Made by a program: the position numbers and the translations under genes | Shown: positions 7,997 to 17,405 of the stretch, piece after piece | Layout of the letters: each line of letters begins with the position of its first letter | Numbering within the stretch: position 1 is the first letter of the stretch | Source of the DNA: Kangiellaceae bacterium | Lineage (GTDB): Bacteria > Pseudomonadota > Gammaproteobacteria > Enterobacterales > Kangiellaceae | DNA: 64,000 nucleotides | Direction of reading: 5' to 3' | NCBI GenBank assembly: GCA_019090895.1 | Contig: JAHRVB010000228.1 | Coordinates: forward strand, 1-64,000 | The notes under the pieces: generated by a model | Seen by the model: the letters and a program-made list of their open reading frames with translations, nothing else | Databases searched by the model: none | What the model was told of the DNA's origin: nothing

Positions 7997-8082
7997 GCTA
8001 TTGATTGTATGAGATAAACTTCGAATCCACTCAAATAGAAATAGTTGATTGTTATTGGTAGTATACGAATGGTTAACCAGTG

Positions 8083-9597
8083 TTAATCCGACACTCTATT
8101 TCTACCGGCATTCTTTGAACGATACAGTGCAGAATCAGCTCTTGAAATTAGTGATTCTTGATTCTCTCCTACCTTCCACTCTGCAACACCAAAGCTGGCT
8201 GTCACATTGTCTACTTCGGGGAATTTAGTCTTTTCTAATGTGACTCGTAGCTTCTCAGCAGTAACATGAACATTTTTGATATCCGTCGACGGGCAAATAA
8301 TAAGAAATTCTTCGCCGCCCCATCGACCAAGAAAATCGTTGGTTCTTAAGTTTGATTTGGTAAGTTGAGCTATTTTTTCCAATACCCGGTCACCAACAGT
8401 GTGACCAAACTGGTCATTAATTCTTTTAAAGTAGTCTATATCTATCATGATCACCGAAAGAGGCGAACAATACCTTTTACTGCTTCTTATTTCTTGTGTG
8501 AAGACCTCGTCCATTTTGAGCCGATTATAAGTCTTTGTTAAAGGGTCGGTGACTGATAGCAGTTCTAGCTTTCTCTTAGAATCGGTTAATTGAGCATTTA
8601 GATTCTTTAAATAACGATTCCACCAGGTAAGAACAGACACAACAAAAATAACAGTCAATACAGCCCACCAGTATTTTTGATAATTAACATCGGGGTTAAA
8701 GCTAACGACCGCGCCTTCGGTCATGAATTCTTCTATATGCCTGGGGTCAGTGGCTAGAAGAGATTTTTCCAAAATTCGATGTAACAATGCATTGTCTTTT
8801 GTTGTGGCTAATGACGCGATGTCATCATAAACGGCTGGTAAAACACCGGATACTTTAAGTTCTCTTTTGTGTTCGTTGTTAAATAGGTTTGCAGCAGAAT
8901 ATATCGATACTATGGTACCAAAGGCTTTACCTTCCGCGATGTAATCGAGCTCATCTTGAATAGTGTCTACATAAACAAACTTTATGTTAGGGTAATTATT
9001 CCTTATTTGTGCAACGGCATGATTGCTTCTTAGCATTACAAAGACTCGATCGACAACTTCATCCAAGTCCCGAAAATAATATTCTTGTTGCCTAGTGATT
9101 ACCACTCGTTTGATCCTGACATAAGGTCGGGTAAAGTTCATATATTCACTACGAGCCACTGTTTTTGTCGCCCAAGGCAATATATCGCAATTTCCACTAT
9201 TAAGCTCTTCTAACGCTTTTGCCCAGGCTATAAGCGGTGTAGCTTCGAAAACAAGTCCACTTTTCTCTGCAATTAATCTGACTATTTTCAAGCTGGCATT
9301 TTCGCTTGCCTGCTGTAATACGTTACACACTATGAGAACTTTTTTACTGGCAATGAAATTCTTTTCAGCCTCAGTAAATAGCTCTAACATGTGAGGAGAG
9401 GGATTTGCAGTGTTTTTGGTTTTAACGCTGGAGTCTGTGTTAGATAGGTTGGGCTTTGACGTGTCTGGATTAGAAGAGCCAGGATTAAGTGAGTCAGGTA
9501 TCGCAGCATAGCTAGTACTAGAAAGTACAGCAAAGTTCGCCATTACGACCACAGAGCACTTAATAACAGTGAATAGAACAGCTTTACATATTGTCAT
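8083..9597 (-). CDS. Diguanylate cyclase with periplasmic substrate-binding domain
   Basis: The 504-residue protein should make cyclic di-GMP in response to a periplasmic ligand. After a signal peptide or anchor, a low-complexity Ser/Asn/Pro/Asp linker (about 36-65) leads to a family-3 solute-binding domain (about 75-305; WAKALEELNSGNCDILPWATK is typical). A transmembrane helix is at about 313-333 (WWAVLTVIFVVSVLTWW), then a short coiled coil and a GGDEF domain from about 345 with the active motif WGGEEFL. An RxxD inhibitory site (RTND) sits five residues before GGEEF, so product feedback is likely. No EAL domain is present. A perfect palindrome lies 53 bases upstream. Confidence 0.93.
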   Translation of the reverse strand: MTICKAVLFTVIKCSVVVMANFAVLSSTSYAAIPDSLNPGSSNPDTSKPNLSNTDSSVKTKNTANPSPHMLELFTEAEKNFIASKKVLIVCNVLQQASENASLKIVRLIAEKSGLVFEATPLIAWAKALEELNSGNCDILPWATKTVARSEYMNFTRPYVRIKRVVITRQQEYYFRDLDEVVDRVFVMLRSNHAVAQIRNNYPNIKFVYVDTIQDELDYIAEGKAFGTIVSIYSAANLFNNEHKRELKVSGVLPAVYDDIASLATTKDNALLHRILEKSLLATDPRHIEEFMTEGAVVSFNPDVNYQKYWWAVLTVIFVVSVLTWWNRYLKNLNAQLTDSKRKLELLSVTDPLTKTYNRLKMDEVFTQEIRSSKRYCSPLSVIMIDIDYFKRINDQFGHTVGDRVLEKIAQLTKSNLRTNDFLGRWGGEEFLIICPSTDIKNVHVTAEKLRVTLEKTKFPEVDNVTASFGVAEWKVGENQESLISRADSALYRSKNAGRNRVSD

Positions 9598-9649
9598 AAA
9601 TTAAGCGTCACTTTGCCGAAACGATACAGGTCTACATGCTGCTTCTGAT

Positions 9650-9664
9650 ATTTGGCCGCCAAAT
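9650..9664. promoter_or_regulatory. Palindrome upstream of the diguanylate cyclase
   Basis: ATTTGGC-C-GCCAAAT is a perfect 7+1+7 palindrome located 53 bases before the start of the GGDEF gene on the minus strand. It looks like a repressor or activator half-site pair. The binding protein cannot be named. Confidence 0.35.
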
Positions 9665-10029
9665 GCTTACGATTTAGAAATAACATTATCTCAAGTCTAG
9701 CCTATTTTATTGATATTTGGTCCTAAACCATGCAAACAAGCTCATTTATCGATGCTTTATGTCCTTTTTGGTAAGGGAAGTGTAGAAAGGGTGATAAAAG
9801 GTAGTTAGAGACTGGAACATTCGAGTTACAGAGCTTAACCATGAAACTAAAGTCTATTCTGGTAAATGGTACCAAGGTTCTCCCATTGTTAAGTTGCAGA
9901 TACCTACTGATTCGATATCTATCGCCATTTGAAATAGCGTATGATCACCCAATGCGTGTTCTGGCCTTTGTCTAGCATTCTTTAGAAGGAACATGGATTA
10001 TTATTACAACTGCTAATTTGGGAGTTACG
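9665..10029. other. Intergenic stretch before the NYN gene
   Basis: About 365 bases with no convincing gene. A 44-codon frame at 9841 lacks a ribosome binding site. A seven-residue micro-frame (ATG at 9993, MDYYYNC) follows AGAAGGA very closely and ends 13 bases before the preferred NYN start. It could be a leader peptide or chance. Confidence 0.3.
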
Positions 10030-10503
10030 TTGAAGAAAATTGCTATCTTTTCTGATGTTCAAAATATCTATTACACCACGCGACAAGCCTTCGGGCGTCA
10101 ATTTAACTACCGCGAGTTGTGGAAGGTTATTAGCGAGCAGGGCGAAATCGTCATAGCGAATGCTTATGCCATTGATAAAGGTGATGCTCAACAACAAAAA
10201 TTCCAAAGCGCGCTGAAGCACATTGGATTTGAGGTTAAACTAAAACCATATATACAACGCAGCGATGGTTCAGCAAAAGGCGATTGGGATGTGGGCATCA
10301 CCATCGATGTATTGGAAGCTGCGAAAGAAATCGATCAAGTCGTACTGCTTTCAGGAGACGGCGATTTTGATTTGTTGATGCAGAAAGTTGAGAATGATTA
10401 CGGTGTTAAAACCTTAGTTTACGGTGTTCAGCCACTTACAGCTAATTCACTAATTAACGCATCAAACCAATTTATTCCGATTGACGATGGCCTTCTGTTG
10501 TAG
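10030..10503 (+). CDS. NYN domain protein (LabA/DUF88 family)
   Basis: This 157-residue PIN-like protein belongs to the NYN group, which are predicted metal-dependent ribonucleases. Acidic residues expected in the active site are visible in 'IAIFSDVQNIY' near the start, 'KGDWDVGITIDVLEAA' and 'VVLLSGDGDFDLLMQKV'. The ORF track starts at TTG 10018, but GGAG sits five bases before a second TTG at 10030, giving the N-terminus MKKIAIFSD that matches the family start. I therefore choose 10030. It is probably monocistronic, or weakly linked to the U32 gene that follows after about 140 bases. Confidence 0.9.
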   Translation: MKKIAIFSDVQNIYYTTRQAFGRQFNYRELWKVISEQGEIVIANAYAIDKGDAQQQKFQSALKHIGFEVKLKPYIQRSDGSAKGDWDVGITIDVLEAAKEIDQVVLLSGDGDFDLLMQKVENDYGVKTLVYGVQPLTANSLINASNQFIPIDDGLLL

Positions 10504-10644
10504 ATGCAACGAGCATTCTCGACTGGTTCAGCCTCGATCTGTTGGCGTTCAGCTTGATAGATTGAGGTGATAAAGATAAACTCGCGTCCTTTGATTAAGG
10601 GCGCATCTACCCGACATAATAGCGAATACCTGAGAATTTACTCA

Positions 10645-12933
10645 ATGAGTAGTGAACATAACACATCTAGAAAAATTGAACTGTTATCGCCTGGTGGTGA
10701 TGTTGAGGCTATTAAAGCTGCAGTGGTAGCAGGAGCGAATGCTGTATATTGTGGTTTAGATACCTTCAACGCTCGTAATCGCGCCTCAAATTTGTCGTTC
10801 GATGAACTCAATGGTGTATTAAGATTGGCGCACCAATACAACTGCCAAGTGTTTCTAACGTTAAATGTAGTGATTCTAGAGCAAGAATTAAAGGCTCTTT
10901 TTAAACTGCTTAATCAACTGGTTAATACCACGTTAGACGGAATTATTGTTCAAGATCTCGGCCTATTTAACTTGGTTAAAAAGTACTTTCCTACTTTAGA
11001 TATTCACGCGTCTACGCAATTAACAACGCACAATGAAGGGCAAATACGTTTTTTGAGTAAAATCGGCGCATCAAGACTTAACTTGTCTCGTGAGCTCAAT
11101 CTTGAAGAAATTAAATCACTGACCGCAACGGCCCATGGGAACAATGTTTTAACCGAAGTATTTGTACATGGTTCTTTATGTATTGCATTCTCAGGTCAGT
11201 GTTATTCGAGTTCAGTCAGTGTAGGTAACTCGGGTAATCGAGGTCGTTGTAGCCAAGCTTGTCGTGACGAATATGAAATAACAGCAGCAGGTAATAAATT
11301 TCCATTAAATCTAAAAGATAATTCAGCGTATTTTAACTTACCAGAGTTAGTCGATGCTAAAGTCGATTCATTAAAAATTGAGGGTCGAATTAAAGGCGCT
11401 CATTACGTGTATACCGTAGTTGATAGCTGGCGAAAACAGATAAACAGTTTTGTTGAGTCAGGTAAATTGTTAGCCGACGATTCCAACCTACATAAGGTCT
11501 TTAATCGAGATTTTACCAATTCGTTCTTAACGGGTGACTTAACTAAATCGATGTTTATCGATAACCCTCGAGATAATAGTGTCAATTATGCAGTCGACAA
11601 GAGCGATGCTATTTCGGTCGTACAAATCCAAGAAGTAAAAGCTGAACTCTATCAAGATAAAAACAGCTTGGGTGAACAGTTGAAGAAAAAAGTAGCAGCG
11701 ATCAATATCGATAAAATTCCGCTGGCTTTAGAATTTATTGGACAGGAACATCAACCACTAAAAGTACGTGCCTTAGCGGGAAATGAAGTATATGAAGCAC
11801 AGACCGAATCTGTACTTCTTTCATCTGATAAAGCGGTTGTTGACCATGACGCCTTAAATAAGCGTTTTAAATCTTTTAACGATGCTAACTATGTCATGGA
11901 AGAATCCAATTTTGATGAGTTTAAATCGGGGTTAAGTATTCCTTTTAAAGAACTCACCCAACTAAAAAAGAAAATGGCCTATCTTCTTAATAACTCAAAA
12001 GAACTCATTGCCCCTGTCGAATTACCAAAGCTAGCCAAGCATGCGAAAGTAGATCAGGACACAAAGCTATCTGTTTTAATTGCAAGTGAAGACGATGCGG
12101 CACTTGCTGATATAACTGAAGCCGATATCTATTTCAAAATACCCGAAAGCCTTAAAAAGAACTGTACAAAATATATAGAGTTGTTACTAAGAAACCCTCG
12201 ATTAATACCTTGGTTTCCTGCTGTATTAATCGGTAAAGATTATATTGAAGCGGTTAAGATCCTAGAACAAGTTAAACCCACTCGAATCGTTTCAAATAAT
12301 ACGGGACTTGCATACAAAGCATTTGAAATGGGGATCGAATGGATTGCAGGCCCCTTCCTAAATACTACAAACTCCTATGCATTACATACTCTACAAGAAG
12401 AGCTCAATTGTGCCGGGGCATTTATATCCAATGAAATTAATAAAATGCAAATTAGAAATATTAGAAGGCCTAATAATTTCAAACTGCTTTACAGTATCTA
12501 TCATCCTATATTGATGATGACCAGCCGACAGTGTTTCTTCCAACAAACAGTCGGTTGTAAGAAACCGAGTATCGAAGACGGCTGCATGCTCAAGTGTAAG
12601 AAGTCCACGACTATTACGAATGTTAAAGGTGTTTCATTTGCAGTCGATAAACAAAAGGGTGGATATCCTAGTATTTATAATCACGAACAGTTTCTAAATG
12701 TTGATGTAGTGAATGACTTGTCGGAATTATTCGATGAGTTTTTCATAGACTTAACTAACATTGGTGCAGGTTCAAAAGACCAGCCTGATAAGGCAGTTCT
12801 AGTGAAATACTTTGAAACGCTTCTAAACGGTAATGACGAACTAACTGACAACAACCGGAAAGAAGATTCAAAGGCACAACTTAACCGCCTTGTTCCAATA
12901 GCGACCAATGCCCAGTACAGCCAAGGACTTTAA
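10645..12933 (+). CDS. rlhA: U32 family protein, RlhA-type 23S rRNA hydroxylase
   Basis: The 762-residue protein (788 from the GTG at 10567) has a U32 'peptidase' domain. It opens ELLSPGGDVEAIKAAVVAGANAVYCG and includes the cysteine motif HGSLCIAFSGQCYSSSV with GNRGRCSQACR. A DUF3656-like part follows, and the C-terminal region has 'SRQCFFQQTVGCKK', 'DGCMLKCKKS' and 'IDLTNIGAG'. This matches E. coli RlhA (YdcP), which hydroxylates C2501 of 23S rRNA using prephenate and probably an iron-sulfur cluster. The ATG at 10645 lies just before the conserved domain. The upstream GTG adds 26 basic residues and cannot be excluded. The chain is about 100 residues longer than E. coli RlhA. Confidence 0.8.
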   Translation: MSSEHNTSRKIELLSPGGDVEAIKAAVVAGANAVYCGLDTFNARNRASNLSFDELNGVLRLAHQYNCQVFLTLNVVILEQELKALFKLLNQLVNTTLDGIIVQDLGLFNLVKKYFPTLDIHASTQLTTHNEGQIRFLSKIGASRLNLSRELNLEEIKSLTATAHGNNVLTEVFVHGSLCIAFSGQCYSSSVSVGNSGNRGRCSQACRDEYEITAAGNKFPLNLKDNSAYFNLPELVDAKVDSLKIEGRIKGAHYVYTVVDSWRKQINSFVESGKLLADDSNLHKVFNRDFTNSFLTGDLTKSMFIDNPRDNSVNYAVDKSDAISVVQIQEVKAELYQDKNSLGEQLKKKVAAINIDKIPLALEFIGQEHQPLKVRALAGNEVYEAQTESVLLSSDKAVVDHDALNKRFKSFNDANYVMEESNFDEFKSGLSIPFKELTQLKKKMAYLLNNSKELIAPVELPKLAKHAKVDQDTKLSVLIASEDDAALADITEADIYFKIPESLKKNCTKYIELLLRNPRLIPWFPAVLIGKDYIEAVKILEQVKPTRIVSNNTGLAYKAFEMGIEWIAGPFLNTTNSYALHTLQEELNCAGAFISNEINKMQIRNIRRPNNFKLLYSIYHPILMMTSRQCFFQQTVGCKKPSIEDGCMLKCKKSTTITNVKGVSFAVDKQKGGYPSIYNHEQFLNVDVVNDLSELFDEFFIDLTNIGAGSKDQPDKAVLVKYFETLLNGNDELTDNNRKEDSKAQLNRLVPIATNAQYSQGL

Positions 12934-12990
12934 ACTGTGTGATTGGTCTAACCAATACAAGACTAATATCAGTCTAAGTATGTCAAGGCT

Positions 12991-13668
12991 ATGAGCTATC
13001 CTATTCTCTATTCGCTTCAACATTGCCCCTATGCGATGCGAGCGAGAATGGGGGTTCTTCTGTCAGAGCAACCGGTGTACCTCAGAGCTATCATTCTAAA
13101 AAACAAACCAAGAGAAATGTTAGAAGCGTCACCGAAAGGAACAGTGCCTGTCTTAGTCTTCGATAATCAAGACAGCTCTAAACTAAAAGTCATCGATGAA
13201 AGTTTAGATGTAATGTTATGGGCTTTAAGAAAAAATGACCCTAGCAATTTACTCTATAGCAATCAGCCTGATATGTTAAAAGAGATGCTTTATCTGATCA
13301 TTTTATTTGATACCGAGTTTAAGCCCTGTCTGGAACGATATAAAAGTGCAAAACGTTATCACGGATCAAATAGAGAAGATTGTCGTTTAGCCTGTGAGAA
13401 ATACATCGCTCTACTGGAAAAAATGCTATACGAAAACAAATATGTGGTAGGGGAGCAGTTAAGTCTGGTTGATTACGCAATCTTGCCCTATATTAGACAA
13501 TTTGCGCGGGTGGAACGCCAGTGGTATTTAGCGAGTCCTTATCCTAAAACCAAACACTGGCTAAAGTCACACTTAGAATCGCCAGTATTCTCAAAAATTA
13601 TGAAAAAGTACCCTCTATGGTTAGAGGGGCATGATGTAGTGATATTCGGTGGTGCTAATTCAAATTGA
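12991..13668 (+). CDS. Glutathione S-transferase family protein
   Basis: The 225-residue protein has a thioredoxin-like N-terminal domain (YSLQHCPYAMRARMGVLLS) with the CPYA motif that carries the catalytic cysteine or serine position. The cis-proline motif follows (SPKGTVPVLV), then the glutathione-contact ESLD. A helical C-terminal domain from about residue 85 includes 'LSLVDYAILPYIRQFARV', the usual N-capping box region. The CPYAxRAR form is common in proteobacterial GSTs of the omega/YfcG-like kind. The substrate is unknown. It lies 57 bases after the RlhA-like gene and may be cotranscribed. It converges with the DUF5916 gene. Confidence 0.9.
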   Translation: MSYPILYSLQHCPYAMRARMGVLLSEQPVYLRAIILKNKPREMLEASPKGTVPVLVFDNQDSSKLKVIDESLDVMLWALRKNDPSNLLYSNQPDMLKEMLYLIILFDTEFKPCLERYKSAKRYHGSNREDCRLACEKYIALLEKMLYENKYVVGEQLSLVDYAILPYIRQFARVERQWYLASPYPKTKHWLKSHLESPVFSKIMKKYPLWLEGHDVVIFGGANSN

Positions 13669-13719
13669 GTTTCCTTGTTAATCCTTCCTTTTTTTATATG
13701 GAATAACACAAATCTATGA

Positions 13720-16005
13720 TTAAAATTGGTAGCGGACTTTAACTAAAAAGTTATCGCCATCCCTTGCTTGCCAACCGGGACTAAACAAATTTGATAACGA
13801 GACATCTTCTTCAAGGTTTGATCGGCCTCCGCGACTATAAACGATGTAAATATTTGAGAGGGGCGATAGTTCGTAGCGATATCTTACCTGCATTGAAGTA
13901 TCGGAAACGCTAAAATTAGCAACTGATTGACTGAGCTCGTAAAGCTCTCCTGGTTGAGTAACTTGGAAAGCTTGCTGACCGCTAGCGCTAAGAGCGAGCC
14001 ATTCGACCTTAAAGATCAGCTCTTGCTGTTCATCAATTGTCGCGTTGAAATTAATGCGAGTAGTGAGTTGTTTTTTCTTATAGCTGTTTAGCTGATTAGC
14101 TTGCTGCCACAGCATCCAGTTTTCGCTATCGTAAAACCAGACCCCAATATTCAGTGAGTAGTGGTCAGTAAAGTAATAGGTGCCATGAGCATGAGCACTG
14201 AAACCGTTGCCTTTTATTGCTTGATCAAAAATAGCACTGTGCGCATGAAAGCTAGATTGCCCCCTACTAGCAGCGTGATAGAGTAGTTCAAATTGGTATC
14301 CGTCTTTAGTCGCGAGGATATTATTGCCACGAGTGATAAGATCATCGTGTGCGTTACTATTCAATGTTAGCCCCGTCATTAGGCTGCTGCTATCTTTCCA
14401 ATACCATGTATCAGATAAGTTAAAAGAAGAAACTAAGTGGACGCCTGCATTATTCTCCTGATGGTCGAACTCAAGATTAAACTTGTGTTCTTTGATTGAG
14501 CTTTCTAGCTCGAACTTGTTGTCCTGCCAACGGTTCGAATAACCAAATGATGTGAAATTATTGCGAGGCAAAAAACCCAAATCATTGACTTCAAAGTCAT
14601 CGCCAAAATGGTTAAGTTTTATTGTGTGTTGCCAATTGTTAGAAAGTTGGTGCTGAGCTTTAACAGTAACAGCATGATCCCGTTGCAGTTGATTGCGTTC
14701 GGAAATGTCAGAATAGATTAGATGAGATGAAATAGTTAAGTCTTGATTGATTTTATAGTCATAATCCAATGCTTGTACCGTTGCGTTTCTATCGATATCT
14801 GGACGGTCTGTGTGGGTAACTAAATAACCGATATTGTAGTTATGATTTTGGCTAATCACACGGCCAACATAATAATTACGGCCTTCTGAATCGGTACCTT
14901 CATCTTCTATAGCCGAGAAAATGCCATAGTTAAAATCTTGTCCAACGCTGGTAAATTTAAGCGCGCCTAGCAGATCGCTACCTAAGTCCTCACCAGTGTC
15001 GGGATTACTTCCAATTCGTCTTGTGTGTATCAATCGTAAAGAATTGGTTCCATTCAGATCGAAAAGTGTTTGATTTTCAGTAAAAAAAGGTCTGTTCTCG
15101 CTAAAGAAAGTTTCTGTCGGCGAAAAATTAACAACCAGCTGATCACTTTCTATTTGACCGAAGTCTGGATTAACAGTAATACTAAGTTGTTGGTTGTTCT
15201 TGGGCTTCCAAAATAAATCCAAGCCCGCATCGTAAATAGTCTCATTAGCAACGCGATCATTTCTTGACGAGCCGAAACCAAATACCTGCAATGATGACTT
15301 TGCATAATCATTTATTGTCAAAATCGGTAATTCTGATAAGAAACGTTGTCGACTATAATGAATTGGCGAGTTAGCATAAGTTTTAGATTGATGCGCAACT
15401 CGTCTCGATATATACAAGCCTATGTTCCGTTGTTCTGAATTTACATCAACCATCGGAGCAATATCCCAAGGAATATGAACTTCGACATACCAATGCTTTT
15501 CATCACTCGATGTTTTTGCGAACCAAACGCCATTCCATTCATAGTTATAACTATTTTCATTTTGGTAAGTGCCATCCTCAATTGAGCCACCATTAGCTAT
15601 AGTAAAACTATAAGCGGATAAGCCGTCATTATTGAAATCAATAACGATATTGTTATAGTCTGCATTCATATGCGCGTCTCGGGCGCTTCGTTGACTATAT
15701 TGAGTTGTTTTCTGTTGATGATTGGTAATTAAAAAGTAAATACCATGACTATCGCTGAAGGATTGAACTTCTGTCAGATAATCAGGCGCGTTTCGAGTGA
15801 AAGGTGCGACGGTGAAGAATGTGTTCTCGCTCTTTTGTTGCCGCCATTCTATGTCGTCTGGTTTTCCGTCAACCGTGATTGCGTGGAGTTCGGAAACTAA
15901 AAATAGTATGAATAGTTTAATTAATCGTCTTGCTATTCGTTGCGAAAATTTAATGATTGAAATACCGGCGTCTGTCAAATTACATTTTAATAGAGCATTA
16001 ATCAC
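13720..16005 (-). CDS. CBM9/DUF5916 outer-membrane-type protein
   Basis: The 761-residue protein has a signal peptide (core LIKLFILFLVSELHA), preceded by an unusually long n-region. Residues about 43-215 look like a family-9 carbohydrate-binding domain (DGKPDDIEWRQ, then DFNNDGLSAYSFTIANGG and WYVEVHIPW). From about 230 to the end is a DUF5916-type domain with many short amphipathic beta strands and a final aromatic residue (VKVRYQF), typical of an outer-membrane barrel. GTG start with AAAGG eight bases upstream. It is separated by 240 bases from the sigma/anti-sigma/PDZ operon, but its own upstream region carries the same bipartite element as the sigma gene. It is therefore a likely target of that sigma factor. 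The substrate is unknown. Confidence 0.85.
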   Translation of the reverse strand: MINALLKCNLTDAGISIIKFSQRIARRLIKLFILFLVSELHAITVDGKPDDIEWRQQKSENTFFTVAPFTRNAPDYLTEVQSFSDSHGIYFLITNHQQKTTQYSQRSARDAHMNADYNNIVIDFNNDGLSAYSFTIANGGSIEDGTYQNENSYNYEWNGVWFAKTSSDEKHWYVEVHIPWDIAPMVDVNSEQRNIGLYISRRVAHQSKTYANSPIHYSRQRFLSELPILTINDYAKSSLQVFGFGSSRNDRVANETIYDAGLDLFWKPKNNQQLSITVNPDFGQIESDQLVVNFSPTETFFSENRPFFTENQTLFDLNGTNSLRLIHTRRIGSNPDTGEDLGSDLLGALKFTSVGQDFNYGIFSAIEDEGTDSEGRNYYVGRVISQNHNYNIGYLVTHTDRPDIDRNATVQALDYDYKINQDLTISSHLIYSDISERNQLQRDHAVTVKAQHQLSNNWQHTIKLNHFGDDFEVNDLGFLPRNNFTSFGYSNRWQDNKFELESSIKEHKFNLEFDHQENNAGVHLVSSFNLSDTWYWKDSSSLMTGLTLNSNAHDDLITRGNNILATKDGYQFELLYHAASRGQSSFHAHSAIFDQAIKGNGFSAHAHGTYYFTDHYSLNIGVWFYDSENWMLWQQANQLNSYKKKQLTTRINFNATIDEQQELIFKVEWLALSASGQQAFQVTQPGELYELSQSVANFSVSDTSMQVRYRYELSPLSNIYIVYSRGGRSNLEEDVSLSNLFSPGWQARDGDNFLVKVRYQF

Positions 16006-16038
16006 TTTAATTACCTTTGTTGCGATAGTTAATAATTA

Positions 16039-16067
16039 AAGATGCTTCAGGTTATATAATCGTCGCA
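16039..16067 (-). promoter_or_regulatory. Putative ECF sigma promoter of the DUF5916 gene
   Basis: On the minus strand, TGCGACG-N14-AGCATCTT ends 33 bases before the GTG start. The same two blocks with the same 14-base spacer lie before the sigma factor gene (18026-18054), while the spacer sequences differ. Read as hexamers it is TGCGAC-N17-CATCTT, a normal -35/-10 geometry but not the housekeeping consensus. Confidence 0.7.
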
Positions 16068-16222
16068 AGAACATTGAACTTTTTGTGGAATCTAGTTTCG
16101 TTCTAAGTTCTATCTTTGAAGTCTTGGAGATAAAAGGCATAAGTTAGAAAGATGCTACTTAGGACATGTAGTACACAATCGACATTAAATGGCTTAGGAA
16201 TTGCTGGTCTTTTTGTTCAAAA

Positions 16223-16254
16223 TATTTCGCTATTTCGCTATTTCGCTATTTCGC
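16223..16254. repeat. Four tandem copies of TATTTCGC
   Basis: Four perfect 8-bp units are followed by a partial fifth (TATTTTGT). The array overlaps the last codons and stop of the PDZ gene, because on the minus strand it reads as repeated GCGAAATA and supplies the TAG. Units of 8 bp are not a multiple of three, but the stop falls within the first units read, so changes in copy number would mostly leave the protein unchanged. Confidence 0.9.
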
Positions 16255-16770
16255 TATTTTGTTGCTCACACTAAATTCATAGCCTGGCGCTAAGATACTT
16301 ACAATTGTGCTTTCACCAGTTTTGACCACACCATTATGAGAATAGGTGACTATAACTTTGTCTCCATCTTTTAATTCTTTCAAAAAAGTGGAATATTTAT
16401 CAGAGGTGAGTTGTGGTTCCAAGCCGGCTAATTTTAGTTGATTAATCTTGATCAATATATCCCCCGTTTTAATTCCTATTTTATAAGCGGCAGTGTGAGG
16501 GGTAACACATTTCACCTTAAATCCCTGAGTAGTACCTTTTCCGCATACACCGAAATGAACAAGTGTATGACCGGAATGACGCAATGAGAATTCCTTTTGA
16601 CTAGTAATTCTTAAGAGCTTAGATGCCAAAAACTCTAATTCTGTCCTGAGCAGCTTAATTTGCTCTTGCTGTATATCATTTAAAGCGTTGCTGTCTGAAC
16701 TGTCTTTCGCACAAACGTATTTTGAAAACAAAAAGGTGAGGGGGATCAAGAAATAAATCAAAACTTTCAT
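16246..16770 (-). CDS. Secreted PDZ-domain protein
   Basis: The 174-residue protein has a signal peptide (MKVLIYFLIPLTFLFSKYVCA) and a helical stretch at about 30-60. A PDZ domain spans about 75-165 (GFKVKCVTPHTAAYKIGIKTGDILIKINQ carries the typical 'A.k.Gik.GD.I..in' loop). No protease domain is present, unlike DegS or RseP. It begins four bases inside the end of the anti-sigma gene (ATGA overlap), so it is translationally coupled to it. PDZ domains bind C-terminal peptides, and an inferred role is to sense or present misfolded envelope proteins to the anti-sigma factor. The C-terminus lies in an 8-bp tandem repeat. Confidence 0.85.
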   Translation of the reverse strand: MKVLIYFLIPLTFLFSKYVCAKDSSDSNALNDIQQEQIKLLRTELEFLASKLLRITSQKEFSLRHSGHTLVHFGVCGKGTTQGFKVKCVTPHTAAYKIGIKTGDILIKINQLKLAGLEPQLTSDKYSTFLKELKDGDKVIVTYSHNGVVKTGESTIVSILAPGYEFSVSNKIAK

Positions 16771-17405
16771 AATAGTTCTCTCTGTTCTAGTGACTCTAGA
16801 ATTACTGGCTCTTTATTATAAGCAGCATGTAACGTATTTAAATGTTTAACCCTGTTTGTCCATAGAACTTCTAGTTGTTCTATATTTTTCTTGGATTGCA
16901 TATCAATTAATTGCTGGTCTAGCATAACGAGTTGCCATTGCAGCTTCTCGATCTGAAAGCTTTGTAGTTGTGTGAGTTGAATGTCATTCTCAGAGTAATT
17001 AGACAGAACATATTCCAAAGCACTTGATTGGGCTTGCAATTCAAGTAATAGGTTTTCTATTGGAGCGACAGGTGGCTGTTTGAAGTTAAATATTGCTGTG
17101 AATCCAACCGCTAAAATTGAAGCTGCCAGTGTGTATAGTGGGCGAGTGAGAGCATGTTTTTTTGTCAAAGGCACCTGTAGTAATTTGGCTCTTTGTCTTT
17201 CTTTATCGATGCATTTATGTGCGATAAGGATATCATCCCAGTGAGTACTAGGTGTGTGCTGAACGGCTACGTGATTAAGCTCTGTCGAGACACGGTCGAG
17301 TTTTAGAATTTCGTGTTGACAACTTTCGCATTTCGCGATGTGCCGACTGGCTAACCCGATTTCACCATCTCGAGCAGCGAGTAATTCAGTAATATTAGCA
17401 TGCAT
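16767..17405 (-). CDS. Zinc-finger anti-sigma factor
   Basis: The 212-residue membrane protein has a ZAS-type motif, H22-x3-C26-x2-C29 (RHIAKCESC), near its N-terminus; His2 may be the fourth ligand. A single transmembrane helix is at about 91-108 (YTLAASILAVGFTAIF), and the periplasmic part (about 113-195) is Gln/Leu-rich and likely coiled coil. This is the layout of anti-sigma factors that hold an ECF sigma factor at the membrane. Its start overlaps the sigma stop by one base (TAATG), and the PDZ gene overlaps its end. Pairing with the sigma factor is inferred from position and motif. Confidence 0.88.
   Translation of the reverse strand: MHANITELLAARDGEIGLASRHIAKCESCQHEILKLDRVSTELNHVAVQHTPSTHWDDILIAHKCIDKERQRAKLLQVPLTKKHALTRPLYTLAASILAVGFTAIFNFKQPPVAPIENLLLELQAQSSALEYVLSNYSENDIQLTQLQSFQIEKLQWQLVMLDQQLIDMQSKKNIEQLEVLWTNRVKHLNTLHAAYNKEPVILESLEQRELL

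Noticed and set aside
9841-9975. 44-codon frame upstream of the NYN gene
   Set aside because: No ribosome binding site and random-looking composition.
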